Source: DASRFA01 sp035651755
GTDB taxonomy: Bacteria > Desulfobacterota > Binatia > UBA12015
DNA length: 64,000 nucleotides
Assembly: GCA_035651755.1 (NCBI GenBank)
Contig: DASRFA010000018.1
Location: forward strand, 62,001 to 126,000
Reading direction: 5' to 3'
Positions 32,742-41,341 of this stretch are shown here, piece by piece (position 1 is the stretch's first letter; each line of letters starts with the position of its first letter). The notes below the pieces were generated by a model, which did no database searches, was not told the origin of the DNA, and saw only the letters and a program-made list of their open reading frames with translations. The position numbers and the translations under genes were made by a program.

Positions 32742-33521
32742 ATGACCGAGTTCGCACTGCCGCGCTGCGACGAGCCGCCGGACTTCCGCCGCCAGGCGTC
32801 GACCTACTCGCGCTACCGCCGCAACTACTCGCGCGACCTCTACGACGCGATCGAGGAGCGCGCCGGACGCGGCGACGGACGCCGGGCGCTCGACCTCGCG
32901 TGCGGGCCGGGCATCGTCGCCGGCACGCTCCACGAGCGCGGCTGGCGCGTCACCGGCGTCGACTTCTCGCGGCCCATGCTGGAGCAGGCGCGCTCGGACC
33001 TCGGGCCGGCGGCCTCGCTCGCGCGCGGGCGCAGCGAGGCGCTCCCGCTCGCCGGCGGTCGCTTCGGGCTCCTCACGTGCGGGACCGCGTTCCACTGGTT
33101 CGCGCCCGCGCCCGCGCTCGCCGAGATGGCGCGCGTGCTCGCTCCCGGCGGCTGGGCGGCTCTCTTCTGGCGCTACCCCAAGCCGGGAGAGGACACAGCG
33201 CGCGTCATCCGCGACGTGCTCGCCCGGCTCGGTCACGACCTCCCGCCGGACGTCCTCACGATGCACCCGCCGGAGCCGTTCTGGCGATCCAGCCTCGAAC
33301 CGCTGGGCGAGCTGATCTTCGACGTCGAGCTGCGATACACGCCCGAGAGCTTCCACGGCTACGTCGCGACGACCGAGTTCCTCCGCCGCGTCGCCGGTAA
33401 CGACCACGCGCGCTTTCTCGCGGACCTTCGCGAGGAGCTCGACCGGCGCCACTCGGCCGGGCTGGTCGAGCGCTGCCGCGAGCATCTATTTCTTGCGAGG
33501 GGATCTCTCCCCTCGCCCTAG
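32742..33521 (+). CDS. Class I SAM-dependent methyltransferase
   Basis: 259 residues from ATG 32742. Motif I RRALDLACGPGIVAGTLHER, motif II-like VTGVDFSRPMLEQAR and motif III RFGLLTCGTAFHWF show the Rossmann SAM-binding core of methyltransferase domain 11 (UbiE/COQ5-like). The acceptor substrate is unknown; ALAEMARVLAPGGWAALFWR is typical. The final residues LARGSLPSP are encoded by repeat copy 5, which starts at 33496 and supplies the TAG stop at 33519-33521. The ancestral C-terminus was probably slightly different. Confidence 0.85.
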   Translation: MTEFALPRCDEPPDFRRQASTYSRYRRNYSRDLYDAIEERAGRGDGRRALDLACGPGIVAGTLHERGWRVTGVDFSRPMLEQARSDLGPAASLARGRSEALPLAGGRFGLLTCGTAFHWFAPAPALAEMARVLAPGGWAALFWRYPKPGEDTARVIRDVLARLGHDLPPDVLTMHPPEPFWRSSLEPLGELIFDVELRYTPESFHGYVATTEFLRRVAGNDHARFLADLREELDRRHSAGLVERCREHLFLARGSLPSP

Positions 33522-33570
33522 CCGGCAAAGCCGGCCGGCTCGCTTCGGCTCGCTTCGCTCGGCCGCGCGC
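33496..33570 (-). repeat. Two-hairpin palindromic repeat, copy 5, overlapping a gene 3' end
   Basis: Short hairpin 33496-33515 (loop TCTC, GAGA on the minus strand); the long hairpin is a shortened form with GCCGGC arms round the conserved AAA/TTT loop; then CGCTTCGGCTCGCTTCGCTC (a duplicated tail). Its first 26 bases lie inside the methyltransferase ORF and supply its stop codon. Confidence 0.8.
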
Positions 33571-33594
33571 GCCGGGCGCGCGGAAGGTGCGGTT

Positions 33595-35295
33595 CTAATG
33601 ATCGGCAGCGCGCGCGCGGCCGCCGCGGAGGAGGCGGCCGGGGAGGGGGCCGTCGGGGTCGACGGCGTCGCGACCGTCTTCGCGCACGATGCGACCGTTT
33701 ACGACCACGGCGCGGATGCCGATCGCGTCGGAGACCAGACGGTCGGCGCCCGCGGGCAGGTCGCGCACGCGGCGGAGCGGGCCGGCGGCGACGGCGTCCG
33801 GGTCGAGCACGACGACGTCGGCGGCGAGCCCTTCCGCGAGCCGGCCGCGATCGGAGATGCCGAGCAGCTCGGCGGGCCGCGCGGTCAGCATGTGGACGGC
33901 GCGCTCGAGCGTGAGAACGCGCTTCTCGCGGACCCAGCGCGCGAGGAGATCGGTCGCGAAGCAGGCGTCGCAGAGCTGGCTCGCGTGCGCCCCGGCGTCC
34001 GACAGGCCGAGGACGGCCGCCGGCTCCTGCAGGAGCTCGCCGACCTCGCGCTCGTCGAGGTTCGCGACCGCCATGCGCAGGCGGAGCGCCAGGTCCGACG
34101 CGAGCGCGAGATCGAGCACGAGGTCGACGGCGTCCGCTCCGCGCTCGCGTGCGACGTCCGCGACCAGGCGCTCCTCGAGGGCGCGCTCCGTCGGGCAGAC
34201 GGAGATCCACGTGCGGTTCCAGCGGCCCGCCAGGCGACCGCTCGCCGACGGCGCCGTCTCGGCGCGAAAGCGCGCGCGGAAGCCCGGGTCGCGGTAGATC
34301 GCCTTCTTCCCCTCGCGATCGGCGCGCGACACGTCGGCGAAGAAGGGAAAGCTCTCGAGGAGGAACGGCTCGCCGAAGTCGAAATCGAAGAGCAGCGGGC
34401 GGCCCGTCACCTGAGGCACGACCGTGAGGCCCGCGCGCGCGAGGTCGCGCGTCTTCGCGAGGATCGGCCGGTGTCCGTTCTCGCCGTAGACTCCGGAGAG
34501 GAGCGCCGTCCACGTCACCGGGCGGCCGCTCGCGCGCGCGACCTCGGCGAGCTCGTCGAGGAAGAAGCCCGGGCCGGTCGTCGCCTGCACGACGCCGCGC
34601 TCCGATCGCGCGAGGCCGCGCGCGAGCTCGACGATCTCCGCGACGTCGGCGGCGCGGCTCGGCACCGGTCTCCCGCCGAAGCCGACGTGGGTCGGCGACT
34701 TCGACGTGGCGAAGCCGATCGCTCCCGCCGCCATCGCCTCGGCGACGAGCGACCGCATGCGCGCGACCTCGTCCGGCGTCGCCGCGCGCTCGGTCGCCTC
34801 CTCGCCCAGCACGTGCAGCCGGAGCGGCGTGTGGCCGACGAAGGCGGCGAGGTTGATCGCGGTGCCGCGGCGGTCGATCGCGTCCAGGTACTCGGGGAAC
34901 GTCTCGAAGCCCCAGTCGTCGCCGAGGCCGGCCTCGAGCGCGGCGAGGCACATGCCCTCGACGCGCTCCAGCGTCCGCAGCACGAGGCCGCGGTGCGCGG
35001 CGAGGGTCGGCGCGATGCCGAAGCCGCAGTTGCCCATGACCGCGGTCGTGACGCCGTGCCACGGAGAGATCGTCAGCATGCGGTCCCACAGAACCTGCGC
35101 GTCGTAGTGGGTGTGGATGTCGACGAAGCCGGGCGCGACGGCGTGCCCGCGGGCGTCGATCGTGCGCGCGGCGGCGCCGGGCGCGTCGCCGACCGCGACG
35201 AGGCGTCCGCCGCGGATCCCGACGTCGCCCGGCCGCGCCGGCGCGCCCGTCCCGTCGACGAGCGTTCCGCCGGCGATCTTGAGGTCGTACTCCAA
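33595..35295 (-). CDS. N-acyl-D-amino-acid deacylase (D-aminoacylase) family amidohydrolase
   Basis: 566 residues from TTG 35295; longer upstream frames lack coding character, and LEYDLKIAGGTLVDGTG is the usual family start. Metal site: FVDIHTHYDAQV (HxH); then MGNCGFGIAP, a D-aminoacylase hallmark, and helices DWGFETFPEYLDAIDRRGTA and LNLAAFVGH. Later come VTWTALLSG, DAGAHASQLCDA (metal Asp) and a C-terminal sandwich LAADVVVLD. It would hydrolyse N-acyl-D-amino acids or a related amide with zinc. Cytosolic. A weak TTG start with no clear ribosome site is the main uncertainty. Neighbouring 170-residue gene diverges at 35404. Confidence 0.82.
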   Translation of the reverse strand: MEYDLKIAGGTLVDGTGAPARPGDVGIRGGRLVAVGDAPGAAARTIDARGHAVAPGFVDIHTHYDAQVLWDRMLTISPWHGVTTAVMGNCGFGIAPTLAAHRGLVLRTLERVEGMCLAALEAGLGDDWGFETFPEYLDAIDRRGTAINLAAFVGHTPLRLHVLGEEATERAATPDEVARMRSLVAEAMAAGAIGFATSKSPTHVGFGGRPVPSRAADVAEIVELARGLARSERGVVQATTGPGFFLDELAEVARASGRPVTWTALLSGVYGENGHRPILAKTRDLARAGLTVVPQVTGRPLLFDFDFGEPFLLESFPFFADVSRADREGKKAIYRDPGFRARFRAETAPSASGRLAGRWNRTWISVCPTERALEERLVADVARERGADAVDLVLDLALASDLALRLRMAVANLDEREVGELLQEPAAVLGLSDAGAHASQLCDACFATDLLARWVREKRVLTLERAVHMLTARPAELLGISDRGRLAEGLAADVVVLDPDAVAAGPLRRVRDLPAGADRLVSDAIGIRAVVVNGRIVREDGRDAVDPDGPLPGRLLRGGRARAADH

Positions 35296-35403
35296 GCAGC
35301 ACGACCATAGGCGCGCGCGGGCGGGCGTCGCAATCGCGGCCGCTTCGTTTCGTGGTACGCTGCGCGCGTTCGATTGCAGACCACCGCGCCGGAGGATTCC
35401 GCC

Positions 35404-35916
35404 ATGGCGACGCCGCAGCACCGCTGGAACCACAACAACTTCGCGGTTGCGCCCGAGAAGCTCGCGCTCGTGCGCGAGTGCATCGACGCGGTGTTCCCGT
35501 GGGTACGTTTCGTCGACAAGCCGCACCTCCTCGGCTATCGCCTGAGCGACGACCTCTACGAGGGCGCGCTCTACTTCCGCCCGGTGCCGGCCGTCGCCGA
35601 GCTCGAGAAGCTCCTCCACGAGCTGCGCCGGGAGCGCCCGGAGCTCGAGGGCGCGCTCGCCGGGATTGCCCGCGCGGATGCCGACTACGCCGACCATGCG
35701 GGCTTTCGCGTCGCGAGCGTCGCGGAGTGGGAGGAGCGCGTGGCGGCGATCGCGCGCATCGCGCGTGAGCGCCCGGAGTTCGAGCTGCGCGTGATCGACG
35801 TGCTCCGACCCGGGGACGGTCGTGCCCCCGCACCGGACCTCTACCAGGCGTTCGTCCGGATCGGGCTCCTCGGGCCGCTTCGCAACACGTTCGAGATGCA
35901 GGCGATCGCGCGATGA
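35404..35916 (+). CDS. Hypothetical protein, 170 residues
   Basis: From ATG 35404 with GGAGG at 35391-35395; an upstream ATG 35374 in frame is less likely. The start HRWNHNNFAVAPEKLALVREC and the beta/helix pattern GYRLSDDLYEGALYFRPV hint at a vicinal-oxygen-chelate (glyoxalase-like) fold. Metal ligands are not clear, so this is only a guess. ATGA overlap with the LLM oxidoreductase gene downstream means the two are probably translated together, which suggests a shared substrate. Confidence 0.6.
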   Translation: MATPQHRWNHNNFAVAPEKLALVRECIDAVFPWVRFVDKPHLLGYRLSDDLYEGALYFRPVPAVAELEKLLHELRRERPELEGALAGIARADADYADHAGFRVASVAEWEERVAAIARIARERPEFELRVIDVLRPGDGRAPAPDLYQAFVRIGLLGPLRNTFEMQAIAR

Positions 35917-36815
35917 GCGCCGCGCCGCTCGGGTTCGGGCTCGTTCTGCCGCAGTTCGGGCCGTCGGCGCGCGGTCCCGAGGCGACGGCACGCCTGCGCG
36001 AGGTCGCGATCCGAGCCGATCGCCTCGGCTACGCCGTCCTCTGGACCGCCGAGCACATCGTCTTCCCGCGCGAGATCGCGACGCCCTACCCGTACGGCGG
36101 ACGCTTCCCGGTTCCGGTGACCGACCCGATCCTCGATCCGATCGTCGCGCTCTCGTACGCGGCCGCGGTGACGGACCGCGTGCAGCTCGGGACGTCGGTG
36201 CTGGTGCTGCCGTATCGCCACCCGATGGTGCTCGCCAAGCAGCTCGCGACGCTCGACGTGATGTCGAACGGTCGCGTGCTAGCCGGCGTGGCGGGCGGCT
36301 GGCTGCGCGAGGAGTTCGAGCTGCTCGGCGTGCCGTTCCGAGAGCGCGGCGCGCGCACGGACGAGGCGATCGCGTTGATGCGCGCCCTGTGGAGCGAGGA
36401 GAGCGTGACGTTCCGCGGCCGCTTCTGGTCGCTGGAGGAGGCCGCCTTCTTCCCGAAGCCGGCGCGCGCGGGCGGCCCGCCGATCTGGATCGGCGGCTCG
36501 AGCCCGCCCGCGATGCGCCGCGCGGCGCGCCTCGGCGACGGCTGGATCGCCGTCCCGCGCCCGACGCTCGAGGAGCTCGCGCGCGACGTCGCGACGCTCC
36601 GCCGGCTCGCCGAGGAATCCGGGCGCGATCCGACCCAGCTCGGCGTGTCGTCGGGCGGCGCCGCGAAGTCGATGGACGAGCTCGTCGACCGCCTGCCCGA
36701 GCTCGCGCGCATCGGCGTCACGCTCGCGAGCGTTCCGCTCCTCTCGTGGGCGAAGAGCTTCCAGCACTCGCTCGAGCTCATGGAGGAGTTCGCCGAGCGC
36801 GTGATCGATGCATGA
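35913..36815 (+). CDS. Luciferase-like F420-dependent oxidoreductase (TIGR03619-type)
   Basis: 300 residues. LLM TIM barrel: FGLVLPQFGPSARGPEAT, ADRLGYAVLWTAEHIVFP, RVQLGTSVLVLPYRHPMVLA, NGRVLAGVAGGWLREEFELL, and VTFRGRFWSLEEAAFFPKP with GPPIWIGGSSPPAMRRAARL. The WTAEHI...VLAGVAGGWL spacing matches the F420-dependent group. Substrate unknown. It overlaps the preceding 170-residue gene, which may be a partner. A VapBC pair is convergent downstream. Confidence 0.85.
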   Translation: MSAAPLGFGLVLPQFGPSARGPEATARLREVAIRADRLGYAVLWTAEHIVFPREIATPYPYGGRFPVPVTDPILDPIVALSYAAAVTDRVQLGTSVLVLPYRHPMVLAKQLATLDVMSNGRVLAGVAGGWLREEFELLGVPFRERGARTDEAIALMRALWSEESVTFRGRFWSLEEAAFFPKPARAGGPPIWIGGSSPPAMRRAARLGDGWIAVPRPTLEELARDVATLRRLAEESGRDPTQLGVSSGGAAKSMDELVDRLPELARIGVTLASVPLLSWAKSFQHSLELMEEFAERVIDA

Positions 36816-36873
36816 AGTTCGGGGCTGAGCGGGCCGCCGCACCCCATCGTGACCAACGGACGGCTTGCGACGG

Positions 36874-37251
36874 TCACCATCCCGCGGTGTAGGCGACTCC
36901 CAGGTCGACGGCGAGATCTGCGAGGTTCGAGTCCACGGTCCACAGCAGGCAGCGCTCCACGACCGTCGATGCGAGGAGGTGGGCGTCGATCCAGCCGATT
37001 CCGCGCCCGGCGAGCTTGCGCGCCTTCACGAACTCCACCAGCTCGACATGCGCCACGCCACCCGCTCGTTCGATCTCCGCGTACGCCGCGAGCAGGTCGG
37101 TGCGCCCTCCCGCGTCACCGATCAGCAGCTCGCCGTGTACGAGATCGTGGCTCAGAACCTGGTCGTCCGCGAGCAGCCGATCGAGCTCCCTCGCGTGAGG
37201 CTCGCGGCCACGCAGGAAGCGGATCCAGACCGACGTGTCGACCAGAACCAC
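36874..37251 (-). CDS. vapC: PIN-domain toxin of a VapBC pair
   Basis: 125 residues from GTG 37251; the G of GTG overlaps the last base of the antitoxin stop. PIN active-site acids are in place: LVDTSVWIRFL (Asp5), HGELLIGD (Glu41), GWIDAHLLAS (Asp89) and WTVDSNLADLA (Asp107), binding Mg/Mn for RNase activity, usually on tRNA or rRNA. Length and gene order (antitoxin first, overlapping) are typical of VapBC. Convergent with the LLM gene. Confidence 0.9.
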   Translation of the reverse strand: MVLVDTSVWIRFLRGREPHARELDRLLADDQVLSHDLVHGELLIGDAGGRTDLLAAYAEIERAGGVAHVELVEFVKARKLAGRGIGWIDAHLLASTVVERCLLWTVDSNLADLAVDLGVAYTAGW

Positions 37252-37466
37252 TACGCCGCTCGGTGTTTGCCGGCGGGCTTCTCGCGCCGTCGGCGGACCG
37301 CTCGCGCCTCGGGCTCCGATCCACGCAACGCCCGGAGACGCTCGTAGGCCGCGCGGCGCAGCAGCGCCTCGAGCCCGAGGCGTACGGCCTCCGTGTCGGT
37401 CCCGGCGCCACTCGCTGCACGCGCTCGGGCCAGAAGATGCTCATCGATGTGCAGCGTCTTCTTCAT
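37251..37466 (-). CDS. vapB: VapB-type antitoxin
   Basis: About 71 residues from ATG 37466 (MKKTLHIDEHLLARARAASG); an in-frame ATG 37511 would add 15 residues but place the operator-like inverted repeat inside the coding region. MKKTLHIDEHLLA is the ribbon-helix-helix DNA-binding segment; the rest (TEAVRLGLEALLRRAAYERL then an Arg/Lys-rich tail) is the toxin-binding part. It should neutralise the adjacent PIN toxin and, with it, repress the promoter. Overlap with the toxin stop/start couples translation. Confidence 0.85.
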   Translation of the reverse strand: MKKTLHIDEHLLARARAASGAGTDTEAVRLGLEALLRRAAYERLRALRGSEPEARAVRRRREKPAGKHRAA

Positions 37467-37487
37467 ATGGCCGAACCTGCCATATGA
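37463..37487. promoter_or_regulatory. Perfect inverted repeat at the vapB start: likely VapBC operator
   Basis: TCATATGGC (37463-37471) and GCCATATGA (37479-37487) are 9-bp arms separated by CGAACCT. The repeat overlaps the ATG at 37466, as expected for ribbon-helix-helix autorepression of a toxin-antitoxin operon. Contains CATATG twice, an A/T-rich island in this very GC-rich sequence. Confidence 0.65.
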
Positions 37488-37559
37488 GTACGGCAATTTC
37501 AACCGTACCATCTCGGCCAGCGCCCGGAGAACGATGGCGAGTCGTGCGTTGCGACTCGA

Positions 37560-38810
37560 CTAGCGCATCGAGTCGCGCGCCCTCGAGAGCGTCCGCGCCG
37601 TGTGGCGCGCGATCATCCGGTCCTCGTCGGCCGCGACGACGCGCACCGTGCACGAGCTGCCCGGCGTGCTGATGACGGCCGCGTGCCCGGCGTTGCGATC
37701 GCGGTCGAGCCGGACGCCGAGGTGCTCGAGGCCGCGGCACGTCTCCTCGCGCACGGGGGCCGCGTGCTCGCCGATGCCGCCGGTGAAGACGAGCGCGTCC
37801 ATGCCGCCGAGCGCGGCCGCCATCGCGCCGACGTGCTTTCGGAGCAGCCAGCAGAACATCTCGACCGCGAGGGCGGCGCGCGCGTCCGAAGCGCGCGCGG
37901 CGAGAAGCGCGCGCATGTCGGAGGACGTTCCGGAGACGCCGGCGAGGCCGGCCTCGTGGTTCACGACGCGGTCGACGTCCGCGGGCGACATCCCGCGCTC
38001 GCGGAGGAGGTAGAGGAGGACGCCCGGGTCGAGGTCGCCGGAGCGCGTGCCCATCATGAGGCCGCCGGTCGGCGAGAAGCCCATGGTCGTGTCGATCGAG
38101 CGGCCGTCGCGGACGGCGGCGAGGCTCGCGCCGTTTCCGAGGTGCGCGATCACGGCGCGGCCGAGCGCCTCGGCGCCCAGCTCGCTCACCACCCACTCGT
38201 ACGAGAGGCCGTGGAAGCCGTAGCGGCGCACGCCTTCGTCCCAGAGGCGCGACGGCAGCGGGAGGCGCTCCGCGACCTCGGGCATGCGGCGGTGGAACGC
38301 GGTATCGAAGCACGCGACCTGCGGCAGCGAAGGGAAGCGCTCGCGCACCGCCTCGACGCACGCGATCGCGGCCGGCTGGTGGAGCGGCGCGTACGGCGTC
38401 AGGCGCCGGAGGTCTTCCAGGAGCGCGTCGTCGATGCGCTCGGGCGCGACATGATCGGAGCCGCCGTGGACGACGCGGTGGCCGGCGGCGTCGAGCCGCG
38501 CCGGCTGCCGCTCGCGGGCCGCGCCTCGCTCGCTCGTGTCGTGCGGGTCGCCGAGCAGCCCGGCGTCGCCGAGCGCATCGAGGAGGGCGTGCATCGCGGC
38601 CGGGTGATCCGCGCACGCCGAGGCTCCGTCGCGCAGGTTCCGCCCCGCGGCGTCGCGCAGCGCCAGGCGCGATTCCCCGAGCCCGATCGCGTCGACCGAG
38701 CCGGCGGCGAGCCGCCGCTCGTCCGCGCGGGTGGCGCCGATCTCGTCGAGCGACAGCTTGAGCGACGACGAGCCGCTGTTGACCGAGAGGACGACGATCG
38801 GGCGCGCCAC
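37560..38810 (-). CDS. ackA: Acetate kinase
   Basis: 416 residues. ASKHA motifs: VLSVNSGSSSLKLSL (phosphate 1), GHRVVHGGSDH, CFDTAFHRRMPEVAERLPLP, GFHGLSYEWVVSELG, VIAHLGNGASLAAVRDGRSI (phosphate 2/adenine), MGTRSGDLDPG, and VFTGGIGEHAAPVREE near the C-terminus. Converts acetyl phosphate and ADP to acetate and ATP in the cytosol. It starts 8 bases after the phosphoketolase stop on the same strand, so the two work together: phosphoketolase makes the acetyl phosphate used here. No pta gene is visible. Confidence 0.93.
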   Translation of the reverse strand: MARPIVVLSVNSGSSSLKLSLDEIGATRADERRLAAGSVDAIGLGESRLALRDAAGRNLRDGASACADHPAAMHALLDALGDAGLLGDPHDTSERGAARERQPARLDAAGHRVVHGGSDHVAPERIDDALLEDLRRLTPYAPLHQPAAIACVEAVRERFPSLPQVACFDTAFHRRMPEVAERLPLPSRLWDEGVRRYGFHGLSYEWVVSELGAEALGRAVIAHLGNGASLAAVRDGRSIDTTMGFSPTGGLMMGTRSGDLDPGVLLYLLRERGMSPADVDRVVNHEAGLAGVSGTSSDMRALLAARASDARAALAVEMFCWLLRKHVGAMAAALGGMDALVFTGGIGEHAAPVREETCRGLEHLGVRLDRDRNAGHAAVISTPGSSCTVRVVAADEDRMIARHTARTLSRARDSMR

Positions 38811-38817
38811 CCGCGCC

Positions 38818-41178
38818 TCACGCCGTCCACGTCCAGTCGCGGACCTCCGGCATGTCCTCGAGGTGCTCGCGCACGTACCGGTGATGGCGCTCCAGCATGT
38901 CGCGGCAATGCTCGACGAGCGCGCGCGTGCGGTCGCGCTTCGCCGGCACGCGGCGCGCGGCTTCGAGGCAGAGGTCGTAGCGGCTCATGCCGTTCATCAC
39001 GACCATGTCGAACGGGGTCGTCGTCGTGCCCTGCTCGTTGAAGCCGCGCACGTGGAAGCGGTCGGCGTTCGGGCGGCCGTGGACGATCTCGTGGATCGCG
39101 CGCTGGTAGCCGTGGAACGCGAAGACGATCGGGCGATCGCGCGTGAAGAGCTCGACGAACGAGCCCTCGTCGATGCCGTGCGGGTGGACCTCCGGGACGA
39201 AGAGGCACATCAGGTCGACGACGTTCACGAAGCGCACGGTGACGTCCGGCGCATGCTTGCGGACGAGCCAGGCGGCGGCGAGCGCCTCCATCGTCGGCAC
39301 GTCGCCGGCGGAGCCGAAGACGACGTCCGGCTCCCCGCCGTCGTCGGTGCTCGCCCACGGCCACGCCGACACCCCGCGCGAGCAATGGGCGCGCGCGGCG
39401 TCCATGTCGAGGAACTGCAGCTCGGGCTGCTTGTCGATCACGATCAGGTTCACGTAGTTGCGACTCCGCAGGCAGTGGTCGGCGACCGAGAGCAGGCAGT
39501 TCGCGTCGGGCGGCAGATAGATGCGGGCGACCGTGCCCTTCTTCGTGAGCACGGTATCGATCAGTCCGGGACCCTGGTGGCTGAAGCCGTTGTGGTCCTG
39601 TCGCCAGCAGGTCGACGTGAGGAGGACGTTGAGCGCCGCGACCTCCTTCCGCCACGTGAGGCGGAGCGCCTCCTCCTGCCACTTCGTGTGCTGCACGATC
39701 ATCGAGGCGGCGACCATCGCGAAGGCCTCGTAGGTCGCGAACAGGCCGTGGCGGCCGGTCAGGACGTAGCCTTCGAGCCAGCCCTCGCAGTTGTGCTCGC
39801 TGAGCACCTCCATGACGCGCCCGTCCGGCGACAGGTGGTCGTCGCCCTCGTGGATCGGCTCGAGGAAGGTCCGGTTCTCGACCTCGAAGACGTCGCCGAG
39901 GCGGTTCGAGTTGGTCTCGTCGGGACAGAACAAGCGGAAGTTTCGCTGCGCCGCGTTTCGCTTGAACACGTCGCGCAGCAGCGCTCCGAGCCGGCGCGTC
40001 GACCCGTGCCGCTCGCTGGCGGGGCTCGCGACCGGGATCGCGTACTCGGTGAAGTCCGGGAGCGCGAGGTCGACGAGCAGCTTGCCGCCGTTCGCGTGCG
40101 GGTTCGCGCCCATGCGGCGCTCGCCGTCGGGCGCGAGGGCCACGAGGTCGGGAACCAGGCGTCCCGAATCGTCGAAGAGCTCGTGCGGCCGATAGCTCTT
40201 CATCCAGGCCTCGAGGATCGCGAGGTGCTGCGGGCTCGAGCGGACGCCCTCGATCGGCACCTGGTGCGCCCGGAACGTGCCCTCGATGCGCACGCCGTCC
40301 ACCTCGCGCGGCCCGGTCCAGCCCTTCGGCGTCCGCAGCACGATCGCCGGCCACGACGGACGTCCCGAGAGCCCGCGCTGGCGCGCGTCGTGCTGAATCT
40401 GCCGGATGCGCGCCCACGAGTCCTCGAGCGCCTCCGCGAACGCGCGGTGCACGTCGGGCGGGTCGTCGCCCTCGACGAAGCGCACGTCGTAGCCGATGCC
40501 GCCGAGATAGGCGCGGATGTCGGCGTCGGCGCTCCGGCCGAGGATCGTCGGGCCGGAGATCTTGTAGCCGTTCAGGTGGAGGATCGGGAGGACCGCGCCG
40601 TCGCGCACCGGGTTCAGGAAGTCGATGCCCTTCCACGATCCGGCGAGCGGGCCGGTCTCCGCCTCGCCGTCGCCGACGACCGCGGCCACGAGCAGGTCCG
40701 GGTTGTCGAACGCCGCGCCGAACGCGTGCGTCAGGACGTAGCCGAGCTCGCCGCCCTCGTGGATCGAGCCCGGGGTCGTGACGCTCACGTGGCTCGGTAC
40801 GCCGCCCGGGGTCGAGAAGCGGCGAAAGAGCCGGCACATGCCGTCCTCGTCCTGCGTCACGTCCGGGTAGACCTCGGTGTACGTCCCCTCGAGGTAGACG
40901 TTCGCGAGGATCGCGGGACCGCCGTGTCCGGGGCCGCAGAGGTAGATGGCGTTCACGTCGTGCGCGCGGATCAGGCGGTTCAGGTGGACGTAGACGAGGC
41001 TCAGGCCGGGGGACGTGCCCCAGTGCCCGAGGAGGCGCGGCTTGATGTGCTCGGGCCGGAGCGGTTGCCGCAGAAGGGGATTCTCGCGCAGGTAGATCTG
41101 GCCCACCGTCAAGTAGTTGGCCGCGTCCCAGTAGCGCCGAAGCGCGTCGAGCTCCGGCCCCGCGAGAGGATTCGCCAT
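38818..41178 (-). CDS. xfp: Phosphoketolase (xylulose-5-P/fructose-6-P)
   Basis: 786 residues, full length. Thiamine-dependent motifs: YLCGPGHGGPAILANVYLEG, then GDGEAETGPLAGSWKGIDFL (TPP-binding GDG and N-terminal region), VTTPGSIHEGGELGYVL and the C-terminal domain with QDHNGFSHQGPG, typical of phosphoketolases. It cleaves xylulose-5-phosphate to acetyl phosphate and glyceraldehyde-3-phosphate, or fructose-6-phosphate to acetyl phosphate and erythrose-4-phosphate. Followed after 7 bases by ackA, so the pair gives acetate and one ATP per acetyl phosphate. The upstream gap to the CoA-transferase is 163 bases. Confidence 0.92.
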   Translation of the reverse strand: MANPLAGPELDALRRYWDAANYLTVGQIYLRENPLLRQPLRPEHIKPRLLGHWGTSPGLSLVYVHLNRLIRAHDVNAIYLCGPGHGGPAILANVYLEGTYTEVYPDVTQDEDGMCRLFRRFSTPGGVPSHVSVTTPGSIHEGGELGYVLTHAFGAAFDNPDLLVAAVVGDGEAETGPLAGSWKGIDFLNPVRDGAVLPILHLNGYKISGPTILGRSADADIRAYLGGIGYDVRFVEGDDPPDVHRAFAEALEDSWARIRQIQHDARQRGLSGRPSWPAIVLRTPKGWTGPREVDGVRIEGTFRAHQVPIEGVRSSPQHLAILEAWMKSYRPHELFDDSGRLVPDLVALAPDGERRMGANPHANGGKLLVDLALPDFTEYAIPVASPASERHGSTRRLGALLRDVFKRNAAQRNFRLFCPDETNSNRLGDVFEVENRTFLEPIHEGDDHLSPDGRVMEVLSEHNCEGWLEGYVLTGRHGLFATYEAFAMVAASMIVQHTKWQEEALRLTWRKEVAALNVLLTSTCWRQDHNGFSHQGPGLIDTVLTKKGTVARIYLPPDANCLLSVADHCLRSRNYVNLIVIDKQPELQFLDMDAARAHCSRGVSAWPWASTDDGGEPDVVFGSAGDVPTMEALAAAWLVRKHAPDVTVRFVNVVDLMCLFVPEVHPHGIDEGSFVELFTRDRPIVFAFHGYQRAIHEIVHGRPNADRFHVRGFNEQGTTTTPFDMVVMNGMSRYDLCLEAARRVPAKRDRTRALVEHCRDMLERHHRYVREHLEDMPEVRDWTWTA

Positions 41179-41341
41179 CGTTCCGCTCCGTGCTGCGCGC
41201 GCCCGGCCGGGCCGGCGACCGCGCGCGCCTCCGTGCCCGGCGCGATCCCGCTGGTCGCCGCGTCCCTCTCGTCCATCTTGCCAGTCGCGGAGGCTATCAC
41301 CAGCCCCGTCGACGGCATCGCGCGCGAGCGCGCGGCGAAGC

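Noticed and set aside
35296..35991. Upstream extension of the D-aminoacylase frame
   Set aside because: The extension is antisense to the 170-residue gene and has no domain; family start fits TTG 35295.
36816..36873. GTGACC/GGTCAC inverted repeat between LLM and vapC as a terminator
   Set aside because: Only 6-bp arms with a 17-base loop; too weak to support.
37464..37511. Longer vapB from ATG 37511
   Set aside because: It would put the perfect inverted repeat inside the coding region; MKKTLHIDEH is the usual family start.
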